Shown in pieces: positions 24,649 to 32,221 of a DNA stretch of 64,000 nucleotides; position 1 is the first letter of the stretch; every line of letters begins with the position of its first letter. The translations under genes were made by a program, and so were the position numbers. The stretch comes from Stenotrophomonas maltophilia (lineage in GTDB: Bacteria; Pseudomonadota; Gammaproteobacteria; Xanthomonadales; Xanthomonadaceae), in NCBI RefSeq assembly GCF_003205835.1, contig NZ_CP029773.1, positions 466,501 through 530,500 on the forward strand. The letters are read 5' to 3'. Under the pieces are notes generated by a model. It was not told the origin of the DNA, made no database searches, and saw only the letters and a program-made list of their open reading frames with translations.

Positions 24649-26298
24649 ATGCATACCATTGAAGTCGTCCTGGCGATGCTGGTGGCCGTTGTCGCCAGCG
24701 GCTACCTGGTTCGCGTCCTGCCGTTCTCGTTGCCGCTGCCGCTGGTGCAGATCGGCCTGGGCGCGGTGATCGCCGGCGTGTTCAACCGCGGCCATGCGCT
24801 GGAACCGGAGGTGTTCTTCCTGCTGTTCCTGCCACCGCTGCTGTTCCTCGATGGCTGGCGTATTCCCAAGCAGGGCCTGTTCCGCGACAAGGGCGCGATC
24901 CTCGAGCTGGCGTTCGGCCTGGTGGTGTTCACCGTCATCGGCGCCGGCTTCCTCATCCACTGGTTGATTCCGGTGATGCCGCTGGCGGTGTGCTTCGCAC
25001 TGGCGGCCATCGTGTCGCCGACCGACCCGGTGGCGGTCGGGGCGATCGCCTCCAAGGCGCCGATTCCCAAGCGCCTGATGCACATCCTGGAAGGCGAGTC
25101 GCTGCTGAATGATGCCTCGGGCCTGGTCTGCTTCCGCTTCGCGGTGGCGGCGGTGATGACCGGCACCTTCTCGCTGGCCACCGCCTCGCTGACCTTCGTG
25201 TGGGTGGCGGTGGCCGGCCTCGCCGTGGGCGTGGCGGTGACGCTGGGCGTGTCGACCTTCCAGCGCTGGCTGTGGCGCCGCTTCGGCGAAGAGCCGGGCG
25301 CCGCGATGCTGGTCAACCTGCTGATTCCGTTCGCAGCCTATCTGCTGGCCGAAGAAATCCATGCCTCGGGCATCCTTGCCGCGGTCGCTGCCGGTATCGC
25401 GATGAGCTATGTCGAGCTGACCGGCCGTGTCTCCGGCAGCATGCGCGTGCAGCGCGCCGGGGTCTGGAACATGCTGCAGTTCAGCTTCAACGGCATCATG
25501 TTCGTGCTGCTGGGCGAGCAGCTGCCCGGCATCGTCGAACGCGCCACCACCACCATGAACGAGACCGGCCACCAGAGTGCGTGGTGGCTGCTGGTCTATG
25601 TGGTGGTGATCAACCTGGCGTTGGTGGTGCTGCGCCTGCTGTGGGTGTGGCTGTCGCTGCGCTGGAACCTGCTGCGCGCGCGTCGTCGCGGCCTGGAGCG
25701 GGGCGAGGCACCGAACTGGCGCATCGTGGTGGCGACCTCGGTGGCGGGTGTGCGCGGTGCGATCACCCTGGCCGGTGTGTTGACCCTGCCGCTGTTCCTG
25801 CCCGATGGCAGTGCGTTCCCAGCACGTGACCTGGTGATCTTCCTGGCCGCCTCGGTGATCCTGTTCTCGCTGCTGGGCGCCAGCATCGCACTGCCGCAGC
25901 TGCTGAAGGGCCTGCAGCTGCCGGCCGATTCGGGCGAGCGCAAGGAGGAGGACTTGGCGCGCCGGCTGTCGTCGAAGGCCGCACTGGCCGGTGTCGAGCG
26001 CATGCGCCAGCAGATGGTGATGAACCAGAACACCGAGAACGTGCAGCTGTACAACGACGCCGCCTCGCGGGTGAGCCTGCTGTACCAGCGGCACCTGGAG
26101 AAAGACAGCGACGGGCCCGACGTGGACCCGGAGAAGGTGCGGCGCATGGAGCTGGGCTACCGCCAGCTGCGCAGCGCCGGCCTGAATGCCGAGCGCGAAG
26201 AGCTGTTCCGGCTGACCCGGCGCGGGGTGATCTCCGATGAGATCTCGCGGCGCCTGATCCGCAACCTGGATCTGCTGGAATCGCGCAAGCGCGAGTGA
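24649..26298 (+). CDS. CPA1-family Na+/H+ antiporter
   Basis: The product has 549 residues beginning MHTIEVVLAMLVAVVASGYL. About twelve membrane helices fill residues 1-410. The cation-binding ND-type region is IVSPTDPVAVGAIASKAPIP and the second conserved block is EGESLLNDASGLVCFRFAVA. The cytoplasmic tail (about 415-549) is charged and helical, as in NhaP/YjcE. It exchanges Na+ or K+ for H+ across the inner membrane. The start is fixed by AGAAGC before the ATG and by the hydrophobic N-terminus. Monocistronic. Confidence 0.92.
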   Translation: MHTIEVVLAMLVAVVASGYLVRVLPFSLPLPLVQIGLGAVIAGVFNRGHALEPEVFFLLFLPPLLFLDGWRIPKQGLFRDKGAILELAFGLVVFTVIGAGFLIHWLIPVMPLAVCFALAAIVSPTDPVAVGAIASKAPIPKRLMHILEGESLLNDASGLVCFRFAVAAVMTGTFSLATASLTFVWVAVAGLAVGVAVTLGVSTFQRWLWRRFGEEPGAAMLVNLLIPFAAYLLAEEIHASGILAAVAAGIAMSYVELTGRVSGSMRVQRAGVWNMLQFSFNGIMFVLLGEQLPGIVERATTTMNETGHQSAWWLLVYVVVINLALVVLRLLWVWLSLRWNLLRARRRGLERGEAPNWRIVVATSVAGVRGAITLAGVLTLPLFLPDGSAFPARDLVIFLAASVILFSLLGASIALPQLLKGLQLPADSGERKEEDLARRLSSKAALAGVERMRQQMVMNQNTENVQLYNDAASRVSLLYQRHLEKDSDGPDVDPEKVRRMELGYRQLRSAGLNAEREELFRLTRRGVISDEISRRLIRNLDLLESRKRE

Positions 26299-26322
26299 CG
26301 CTGCGGTCGGGCGCCGTCGATC

Positions 26323-26361
26323 GGGGTCAGATCCCTTTCCGCGGGAAAGGGATCTGACCCC
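26323..26361. repeat. GGGGTCAGATCCC palindrome, copy 2
   Basis: A perfect 18-base inverted repeat around GCG, 25 bases after the antiporter stop. The ends match copy 1 at 7252; the inner arm differs (CTTTCC in place of CTCTCCCG). It is placed between convergent genes. Confidence 0.9.
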
Positions 26362-26379
26362 AGGATCCGGGAGCCGCGC

Positions 26380-26628
26380 TTATTCCGGCTTCGTTTCCAG
26401 GAAATACACCTCGACCTTGCCCTTGACCTTGATGGTCATCGGGTTGCCGCGGCGGTCGCGGGCCTTGCCGGCCTGCACGCGGATCCAGCCTTCGCTGACC
26501 GAGTATTCCTCGACGTTGTCGCGCTCGACGTCGTTGAAACGCACGCCAACGCCGCGCTCCAGCGCCTGTGCATCATGGAAGGGGCTGGCCGGGTTGATCG
26601 CCAGGTGGTCGGGAGGGGTATCGCTCAT
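26380..26628 (-). CDS. DUF3297 family protein
   Basis: The product has 82 residues beginning MSDTPPDHLAINPASPFHDA. The conserved line is RGVGVRFNDVERDNVEEYSV, then SEGWIRVQAGKARDRRGNPM and a C-terminal KVKGKVEVYF. This is a small, soluble, uncharacterised family common in proteobacteria. The start at 26628 is the first good ATG. It is divergent from the acidic protein at 26719 with a 90-base spacer. Confidence 0.85.
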   Translation of the reverse strand: MSDTPPDHLAINPASPFHDAQALERGVGVRFNDVERDNVEEYSVSEGWIRVQAGKARDRRGNPMTIKVKGKVEVYFLETKPE

Positions 26629-26718
26629 CGCTTCATTCACAGTGACGGCCACCAAGGCCGGCTTCAGCGGCACAGGATAAACCGTAGAATGCCGGCCTGC
26701 CCCAGAGGAAGTTCCGCC

Positions 26719-27261
26719 ATGCCCGACAACAGCGACTATTTCGACTTCGAGGAAGACATCCACGACTTCGACGAAGACGGCTTCGAGGCGCGGGTCTGGA
26801 ACCTGCTGGTGCTGATCAACCCGGGTGACGAGGAACTGGCCCTGCAGCAGTTCAACCGCTGGCGCGAGCACCTGTCCGAGGACGGGCAGCCGCTGGAAGC
26901 GGACAGTGACTGGCTGCCGGTGCTGTTCACGGCCATTGCCTGGCAGTCCGGTTTCGAGGTGGAACGAGATGACCTGGAATCGCTGCAGTCGGCGGTGAAC
27001 GAGCTGTCGGCGCGCTTCAACCTGCAGCTGGACTGGGGCGGCGACCTGGACGACGAGGACTTCGCCGAAGACCTGGACGGCGTGCAGCTGATGTCCACCG
27101 CCTTCGACCGCCTGCGCGAGCACAATTACACGCTGTGGAGCGTGGATGCCGGCAGCGACGGCTTCACCGGCGTGATGGCGCTGACCCGCGACGATGACGC
27201 GATGCTGGCGTTGTGCTCGCTGCTGAACGTGGAAATCCGGCTGGGCAGCGACCCGTTCTGA
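26719..27261 (+). CDS. Acidic protein of unknown function
   Basis: The product has 180 residues beginning MPDNSDYFDFEEDIHDFDED and is strongly acidic throughout (also GGDLDDEDFAEDLDG). Alternating hydrophobic helices such as WLPVLFTAIAWQSGFEV and a C-terminal DDDAMLALCSLLNVEIRLGS suggest a soluble alpha/beta fold like those of small immunity-type proteins. I do not recognise a named family with confidence. The start at 26719 follows AGAGGAAGTTCCGCC. Confidence 0.75.
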   Translation: MPDNSDYFDFEEDIHDFDEDGFEARVWNLLVLINPGDEELALQQFNRWREHLSEDGQPLEADSDWLPVLFTAIAWQSGFEVERDDLESLQSAVNELSARFNLQLDWGGDLDDEDFAEDLDGVQLMSTAFDRLREHNYTLWSVDAGSDGFTGVMALTRDDDAMLALCSLLNVEIRLGSDPF

Positions 27262-27293
27262 GCGGGGCAGGTGGGTGCGGAGCCCGCCTATGG

Positions 27294-27355
27294 GTGGATG
27301 CCAACCTTGGTTGGCATGCCCCGTGCCTGATGTGCGGACCAAGGTCCGCACCCAC
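27294..27355. repeat. SMAG-like hairpins with GTGG instead of GTAG
   Basis: GTGGATGCCAACCTTGGTTGG starts at 27294, and an inverted hairpin TGCGGACCAAGGTCCGCA then CCCAC ends at 27355. Both have the SMAG hairpin layout but GTGG at the tip, so they are probably diverged or variant members. Confidence 0.6.
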
Positions 27356-27408
27356 CACAGGAAGTGGTAGCCCCACCCAGCACAGCAAGCGGTAGCCCCC
27401 GCCACTGC

Positions 27409-27684
27409 CTACGGCCGGTATTGCGCCCTGGCGTTGGCGATCACGGCTTTGACCAGTTCGCGGTCGGCGTGCCGGGAAATGGCCCGCGCACCGAGCGCGA
27501 TTGCCTGTGCGCGCAGCTCGGCGGTGACATCGTAGTGCGCACCGCTGGCCTTGTTCTGGAAGGCCCGCGGGGGAATGCCGAGCTGCGCCGCCATCGCGTG
27601 CAGCTCGGCCAGGGTGTCGGCCATCAGGTGCGCCCAGCGCTGGCCGCGCCAGGGATGCACCGCGTCATCGACGTAGACCGTCAC
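27409..27684 (-). CDS. DUF4031 family protein
   Basis: The product has 91 residues from a GTG at 27684 (VTVYVDDAVHPWRGQRW). The family line VYVDD-x-P-W-x-G-x-x-W-x-H-L-x-A-D, ELHAMAAQLGIPPRAFQ and HYDVTAELRAQAIALGA matches DUF4031, a small uncharacterised family usually near 90 residues. It starts 13 bases after the stop of the Lys-rich/acidic gene at 27698, so the two probably form an operon. Confidence 0.8.
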   Translation of the reverse strand: MTVYVDDAVHPWRGQRWAHLMADTLAELHAMAAQLGIPPRAFQNKASGAHYDVTAELRAQAIALGARAISRHADRELVKAVIANARAQYRP

Positions 27685-27697
27685 CGCCGCGGCCGGT

Positions 27698-28186
27698 TCA
27701 GGCCTGCGGCTTGCCGTCGCTGTCAGCGGCCGGAGCGGCCTCGGCAGCGGCGTCTTCGGCCACGTCGCCCTCGGCGGCTTCGCCTTCCTCGCCCTCAGCA
27801 GCGTCGACGCCTTCGAACTCGGCGACCAGCTTGTCCAGGTACTCGTCAGCGGTCTGGCCAGCGTCGGCAGCCAGGGTGTCCAGCAGCTTCTGCAGCAGCT
27901 CGGAGTACTCCAGGTTGACCTTGCGGCCTTCCTTCTCCTGCACGTTGGCCAGGTGCTTGAGCATGGCCAGCATCGGCACCGGGTTCTCGGCATTGCCCAT
28001 GGTCTGGCCGCCGATGGCCAGCAGCCACTCACGGCCCTGCAGGCCGATGGCCGCGACCACCTGGCCGTCTTCGTTGGTCAGCACGGCATGGTTCTGCACC
28101 TGCTGCTGGGCGTTCAGGCGGAGGAACGGGCGCTTGGCCTGCTGCTTCTTGCGCTTGTCGCGCTTGGCCTTGGAGTTCTGGGACAT
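27698..28186 (-). CDS. Protein of unknown function with basic N-terminus and acidic tail
   Basis: The product has 162 residues. Residues 1-20 are very basic (MSQNSKAKRDKRKKQQAKRP); the middle (about 20-120) looks folded, with VVAAIGLQGREWLLAIGGQT and PMLAMLKHLANVQEKEG; the last 35 or so residues are low-complexity Ala/Glu/Asp. No family is recognised. It precedes the DUF4031 gene by 13 bases. The charge split suggests nucleic-acid or ribosome contact, but this is a guess. Confidence 0.75.
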   Translation of the reverse strand: MSQNSKAKRDKRKKQQAKRPFLRLNAQQQVQNHAVLTNEDGQVVAAIGLQGREWLLAIGGQTMGNAENPVPMLAMLKHLANVQEKEGRKVNLEYSELLQKLLDTLAADAGQTADEYLDKLVAEFEGVDAAEGEEGEAAEGDVAEDAAAEAAPAADSDGKPQA

Positions 28187-28241
28187 GGGGTGGGGTCACC
28201 TGGAAACGGAAAGACCGCCATTGTAGCGGCCGCGTGCAGGT

Positions 28242-28280
28242 GGGGTCAGATCCCTTTCCATGGGAAAGGGATCTGACCCC
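28242..28280. repeat. GGGGTCAGATCCC palindrome, copy 3
   Basis: A perfect 18-base inverted repeat around ATG. It shares all of its arm with copy 2 at 26323. It lies between the end of motB (28284) and the start of the gene at 28186, within a few bases of the motB stop, so it may also terminate the mot transcript. Confidence 0.9.
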
Positions 28281-28283
28281 GAT

Positions 28284-29222
28284 TCAGCGCGCCGGCCCCT
28301 GCGCGGCCTGCACGTCCGGGTCGGCGGCGGGGGCCGACAGCCCCACCTGCGGGCCGGCACCGGCCAGGGCGGCTGCTTCGGCGGCCTGGGTCATCACCAC
28401 GATGCTGATGCGTCGGTTGATCGGGTTCTGCGGGTCGGCCTTGTCGAACAGGACCGACGAAGACAGGCCGACCACGCGGGTGATCTTGCTGTCCTCCAGG
28501 CCACCGTCCACCAGTGCGCGCCGTGCAGCGTTGGCACGATCGGCGCTCAGTTCCCAGTTGCCGTAGCCGCGCGCGGCCGAATAGGCGGTGATGTCGGTGT
28601 GGCCGGTCAGGCTGATCCGGTTCGGCACGTGGTTCAGGTAGTTGGCCAGCTCGTGCAGGATCTGCTGCGTGTACGGCTTCAGCGTGGCACTGCCGAGGTC
28701 GAACATCGGCCGGTTCTGCTTGTCCACGATCTGGATGCGCAGGCCTTCCGGGGTCAGGTCCAGCAGCAGCTGGTCCTTGAACGGCTCCAGCGCCTGGCTC
28801 TTGCTGATCGCCTCCTGCAGTTCCTTCATCAGCGCTTCCAGCTGCTGCTTGTCGCGCTGCTGCTGGTCCACCGGCTGCGGCACCGCTTCCTTCTGGTTCT
28901 GGAAGGGATCGTTGCTGCTGCCCCGCGAGATGTCGGTGGCGCCACCGAGCTTGATCATCGAGGTGCTGGCGCCCCCCGGGCCGGCCATGCCGGGCGCCGG
29001 CGTGGCGTTCTGCCCGCTCAGCGGGCTGGGGTTGCGGAAGTACTCGGAAATGGCCGCACGGTCGTTCTTGTTGGTGGTGGCCATCAGCCACAGCACCAGG
29101 AAGAACGCCATCATCGCGGTCACGAAGTCGGCATAGGCCACCTTCCACGAACCGCCATGATGGGCGGCGTGGCCGGCCTTCTTGACCCGGCGGACGATGA
29201 CAGTGGGCTTGGTTTCGGCCAT
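28284..29222 (-). CDS. motB: Flagellar motor stator protein MotB
   Basis: The product has 312 residues. The single membrane helix (about 30-50, YADFVTAMMAFFLVLWLMAT) carries the proton-binding Asp at residue 32, the same number as in E. coli MotB. The plug/linker region (about 55-150) includes a Gln-rich stretch. The OmpA-like peptidoglycan-binding domain (about 165-280) has SLTGHTDITAYSAARGYGNW and ELSADRANAARRALV. With MotA it forms the proton-driven stator of the flagellum. It starts three bases after the motA stop. Confidence 0.95.
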   Translation of the reverse strand: MAETKPTVIVRRVKKAGHAAHHGGSWKVAYADFVTAMMAFFLVLWLMATTNKNDRAAISEYFRNPSPLSGQNATPAPGMAGPGGASTSMIKLGGATDISRGSSNDPFQNQKEAVPQPVDQQQRDKQQLEALMKELQEAISKSQALEPFKDQLLLDLTPEGLRIQIVDKQNRPMFDLGSATLKPYTQQILHELANYLNHVPNRISLTGHTDITAYSAARGYGNWELSADRANAARRALVDGGLEDSKITRVVGLSSSVLFDKADPQNPINRRISIVVMTQAAEAAALAGAGPQVGLSAPAADPDVQAAQGPAR

Positions 29223-29225
29223 GGC

Positions 29226-30080
29226 TTACTTGACCGTCTTCAGGTGCTGCTCGAAATCGGAGAAGGCCGGGCGCACGTTCGACGGCAGCGTCTTGCGGGC
29301 GAATTCCAGCGCGATCTTCGGGTTGTAGCCACGCAGGCAGGCCAGCAGGGCGGTCTTCACCGATTCGTAGATGCGGCTGTCCTGCTCGGCGCGCGCTTCC
29401 ATGGCGGCTGCCATCGGGCCGACGAAACCGTAGCCCAGCAGGATGCCCAGGAAGGTACCGACCAGCGCGCCGGCCACGTGGCCGCCGACCTCGACGATGT
29501 CGCCGCCGATCGAACCCATGGTGATGACGATGCCCAGCACCGCCGCAACGATGCCGAAACCGGGCAGTCCGTCGGCCACCTTGGTCAGTACCTGCGAGGG
29601 TGCCATGGCTTCGGCGTGGTGCTTTTCCAGCTCCAGTTCCAGCAGCGGCTCCAGCTCGTGCGGCTCGATGTTGCTGCCGATCATCAGGCGCAGGCAGTCA
29701 GTGATGAAGTCGATCAGGTGGTGGTCGGCCTGCACCTTGGGGTAGTTGCTGAACAACGCGCTTTCGGCCGGACGCTCGACATGGTCTTCCAGCGCCATGA
29801 AGCCTTCGCGGCGGGCTTTGTTGAGCAGTTCATAGAGCAGGCTGAGGACATCGATGTAGTCCTGCTGCTTGTAGCGCGGGCCCTTGAACACGCCGACCAT
29901 GGCCTTCAGGGTCTGCTTGACCGTCTTGGCCGGGGTGCCGACCAGGAAGGCGCCGAGCGCGGCGCCGCCGATGATGACCAGTTCGTAGGGCTGCCAGAGG
30001 GCACCCAGGCGGCCGTGGGCACCGAGGTAGCCCCCGATCACGCTGATGATGACGACCAGGAATCCAACGATGATGAGCAT
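29226..30080 (-). CDS. motA: Flagellar motor stator protein MotA
   Basis: The product has 284 residues, close to E. coli MotA (295). Four membrane helices are visible: MLIIVGFLVVIISVIGGYLG at the start, ELVIIGGAALGAFLV, then GIVAAVLGIVITMGSIGG and a last one with LGILLGYGFVGPMAAAM. The large cytoplasmic loop holds the charged residues that touch FliG (for example KARREGFMALEDHVERP). ATG at 30080 is preferred over a TTG four codons upstream. Transcribed with motB. An AAGGAGA-TCTCCTT hairpin lies in the leader (about 30091-30111). Confidence 0.95.
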   Translation of the reverse strand: MLIIVGFLVVIISVIGGYLGAHGRLGALWQPYELVIIGGAALGAFLVGTPAKTVKQTLKAMVGVFKGPRYKQQDYIDVLSLLYELLNKARREGFMALEDHVERPAESALFSNYPKVQADHHLIDFITDCLRLMIGSNIEPHELEPLLELELEKHHAEAMAPSQVLTKVADGLPGFGIVAAVLGIVITMGSIGGDIVEVGGHVAGALVGTFLGILLGYGFVGPMAAAMEARAEQDSRIYESVKTALLACLRGYNPKIALEFARKTLPSNVRPAFSDFEQHLKTVK

Positions 30081-30171
30081 GGGGCGACGCAAGGAGAGGG
30101 GATATCTCCTTGTCGGCCCGTCGCCCGGTTTTCTGAAGAGGGAATTCTGTGAAATCGGTCAGCGGGGTGTT

Positions 30172-30639
30172 TCAGCCCGCCACGCCGCTTTCGGCGCCGC
30201 CACGCTGCAACGGGTCGGGCCAGGGCTCGCCATTGCCGGTGAACGAAAGTGAGACGGAGTTCAGGCAGTGGCGCTCGTAGGTGGGCGGCGGGCCGTCCGG
30301 GAAAACGTGACCCAGGTGGCTGCCGCAGCGCGCGCAGGTGATCTCGGTGCGGACCATGCCGTGGCTGGTATCGCGGATTTCGCGCACGTGTGCCGGGTCG
30401 AACGGGGCGAAGAAGCTCGGCCAACCGGTGCCGGAATCGAACTTGGTGCTGGAGCGGAACAGCGGCAGCGCGCACAGCCGGCAGCAGTAGACACCCTCGC
30501 GCTTGTTGTCGAGGAACACGCCGCAGAACGGCGCCTCGGTACCGTGCTGCAGCAGCACGCGGCGCTCTTCGCTGCTGAGGCCGGCGATCAGCGCCTCGGT
30601 CTGGGTGGCGGTGGGGGGCGTCAGGTCGAAGGCAGTCAT
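30172..30639 (-). CDS. msrB: Cytoplasmic peptide-methionine (R)-S-oxide reductase MsrB
   Basis: The product has 155 residues from the ATG at 30639; no signal peptide, so it works in the cytoplasm. The zinc Cys pairs are in [11 protein letters not shown] and [14 protein letters not shown]; the catalytic Cys is in [20 protein letters not shown] binds the substrate. It reduces the R form of methionine sulfoxide in proteins using thioredoxin. A second, exported MsrB is encoded at 58888. It lies upstream of motA on the same strand. Confidence 0.94.
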   Translation of the reverse strand: MTAFDLTPPTATQTEALIAGLSSEERRVLLQHGTEAPFCGVFLDNKREGVYCCRLCALPLFRSSTKFDSGTGWPSFFAPFDPAHVREIRDTSHGMVRTEITCARCGSHLGHVFPDGPPPTYERHCLNSVSLSFTGNGEPWPDPLQRGGAESGVAG

Positions 30640-30779
30640 GCCGGCTCTCCGTGGGGGTGATGGCCTGGGGATGCCGACAAACGTGGGGCTGCGGGCGCAG
30701 CCTTGCAAGTGTGATGGCCGTTCATGGGCGGCACACAGGTGCAGGCGCAAGGTAAATGTGATCCACGCCGGAGCGTGAC

Positions 30780-31154
30780 ATGAAACCGACCCTTTCCCTG
30801 CTGTTGATGGCCCTGGTGCCCACGTTGGCGCTGGCCCAGGTGCCCACTGCCGACCCCACCGCCACCCGCAGTGCGACCACCGTGGCGCCAGCGCCGGTGG
30901 TACCGCCGCCGCAGGCCGCCCGGCCGCAGCCGCAGGTACTGCCGTCGCCGCAGCCGGCGCAGCCGATCAAGTCCACCGGCCCCGCCCAGATCGCGCCCAC
31001 CCCGGGGCCGAAGCCGGCCGACAAGGTGTACGACCGCAATGGCCGTATCGTGCCTGGTGTGCGCCCGGCCGGTCCGAACCGCGTGTTTGATTCGCGTACC
31101 GGCCGCTATTACGACAGCGTGCCGGCCGGCGATGGCCAGCAGATCAAGCGCTGA
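30780..31154 (+). CDS. Exported proline-rich protein of unknown function
   Basis: The product has 124 residues. A signal peptide ([13 protein letters not shown], cut near residue 19) is followed by a Pro/Ala/Thr/Gln-rich low-complexity stretch (about 20-80) and a more conserved C-terminus, [20 protein letters not shown] then [20 protein letters not shown]. The tail repeats look like a short structural motif. It may be a small periplasmic linker. I know no named family. Confidence 0.75.
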   Translation: MKPTLSLLLMALVPTLALAQVPTADPTATRSATTVAPAPVVPPPQAARPQPQVLPSPQPAQPIKSTGPAQIAPTPGPKPADKVYDRNGRIVPGVRPAGPNRVFDSRTGRYYDSVPAGDGQQIKR

Positions 31155-31325
31155 TCTCGGGTGCCAACCGAGGTTGGCGGCTGGCGCACGCTGTTCGGCC
31201 TGAACGCACGAAAACAACCTGCTGCAGATCACTGCTTTTTCGCCTGCGATTAACCGTTCCGGGACCAAGGTGACCGTGCGCCGGCATTCCGCCGCCGCAT
31301 GTCCTTCGTCCATTGGATCGCGATC

Positions 31326-31481
31326 ATGAAAAACCAGCAGAACCGTCATCCCGGCAAGGAACCGCAGGGCCGCAACCCGCAGCAGCAACAGCAGCAACAG
31401 CAGCAGATGGAGCCGCAGCAGCCGCACAAGGGCGGAAAGCAGCAGGAACAGCGCTCGCAGAAGCATCCGCAGCAGCGCTGA
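31326..31481 (+). CDS. Small glutamine-rich basic protein
   Basis: The product would have 51 residues starting MKNQQNRHPGKEPQGRNPQQ, with a run of nine Gln and then HKGGKQQEQRSQKHPQQR. Nearly all residues are Gln, Lys, Arg, Pro, His or Gly, so it would be disordered. It starts 5 codons after ATTGGATCGCG and the preceding AT-rich stretch (31210-31262) is long enough for a promoter. Because low-complexity frames can be chance, I hold this only moderately. Confidence 0.5.
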   Translation: MKNQQNRHPGKEPQGRNPQQQQQQQQQMEPQQPHKGGKQQEQRSQKHPQQR

Positions 31482-31495
31482 CGGTTGCCATGACC

Positions 31496-31577
31496 GGGGT
31501 CAGAGCCCGCTGCGCGGGATCCGACCCCTTGCCGAATCCTGACCGGGGTCGGATCCCGCATGGCGGGCTCTGACCCC
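31496..31577. repeat. GGGGTCAGAGCCC palindrome pair, copy 4
   Basis: Two imperfect palindromes, 31496-31528 and 31545-31577, are reverse complements of each other. Their ends are GGGGTCAGAGCCCGC and GGGGTCGGATCCCGC, a variant of the GGGGTCAGATCCC family seen three more times in the window. The pair sits between the Gln-rich gene and the Lrp gene. Confidence 0.85.
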
Positions 31578-31592
31578 AATCGCAGCCGCGCC

Positions 31593-32072
31593 TCAATCCG
31601 GAATCGGCAGGCTCAGCGTTTCCTTCACTTCTTCCATCACGATGTAGCTCTTCGACTCACGTACATGCGGCAGCGTCAGCAACGTGCTGCCGAGCAGCTT
31701 GCGGTAGGAGGCCATCTCGCTGATCCGCGCCTTCAGCAGGTAATCGAAGTCGCCCGACACCAGGTGGCACTCCAGCACGTTGGGCAGCTTCAGGGCCGCG
31801 CGCCGGAACTCCTCGAAGATGTCACCGGACTTGTAGGCCAGGCTGATCTCCACGAACACCAGCAGGCTGGCCTTCACCGCCGCCGGGTCGAGGTGGGCGT
31901 GGTAGCCGGTGATCACCCCTTCGCGCTCGAGCCGGCGCACGCGCTCGGTGCATGGGGTGGTCGACAGGCCGACCCGCTCACCCAGTTCGGTGAAGGAGAT
32001 GCGGCCCTCGGCCTGCAGGATGCGCAGGATCTTGCGGTCGATCTTGTCCAGTTCGCGGGTACGGGTGGCCAT
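31593..32072 (-). CDS. Lrp/AsnC-family regulator, likely of D-alanine catabolism
   Basis: The product has 159 residues from the ATG at 32072. The N-terminal helix-turn-helix is LDKIDRKILRILQAEGRISF, then TELGERVGLSTTPCTERVRR; the C-terminal part is the RAM ligand-binding domain (VLECHLVSGDFDYLLKARIS). It is divergent from dadA-alr, and the spacer has an Lrp-type inverted repeat over the dadA promoter. In related bacteria Lrp homologues activate dad genes in response to alanine; that role is inferred here. Confidence 0.92.
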   Translation of the reverse strand: MATRTRELDKIDRKILRILQAEGRISFTELGERVGLSTTPCTERVRRLEREGVITGYHAHLDPAAVKASLLVFVEISLAYKSGDIFEEFRRAALKLPNVLECHLVSGDFDYLLKARISEMASYRKLLGSTLLTLPHVRESKSYIVMEEVKETLSLPIPD

Positions 32073-32117
32073 GGCCGTCAACCTTGGGGAATGAATTGCA
32101 GGAGAACATCCTGCCGG

Positions 32118-32162
32118 TTGATTTCAAAACAGGCAAATCAACTGGGAATGGCTGTCTATACT
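32118..32162 (+). promoter_or_regulatory. Lrp-type operator and dadA promoter
   Basis: TTGATTT (32118-32124) and AAATCAA (32135-32141) are perfect inverted repeats ten bases apart. TATACT (32157-32162) fits a -10 box. The -35 position expected 17 bases upstream (CAAATC, 32134-32139) is poor and overlaps the right arm, as in promoters that need an activator bound at -35 to -55. Confidence 0.65.
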
Positions 32163-32221
32163 TCCCCAATTATGGTCCCGGCACGCTCCAGTGCAGGGAA
32201 TGATCGGGTTGGAGAAGTCCC

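Noticed and set aside
30081..30171. Sigma-28 promoter for motAB
   Set aside because: A TGAA and an ACCGAT-like block exist on the minus strand, but the spacing is several bases too short for the sigma-28 consensus.
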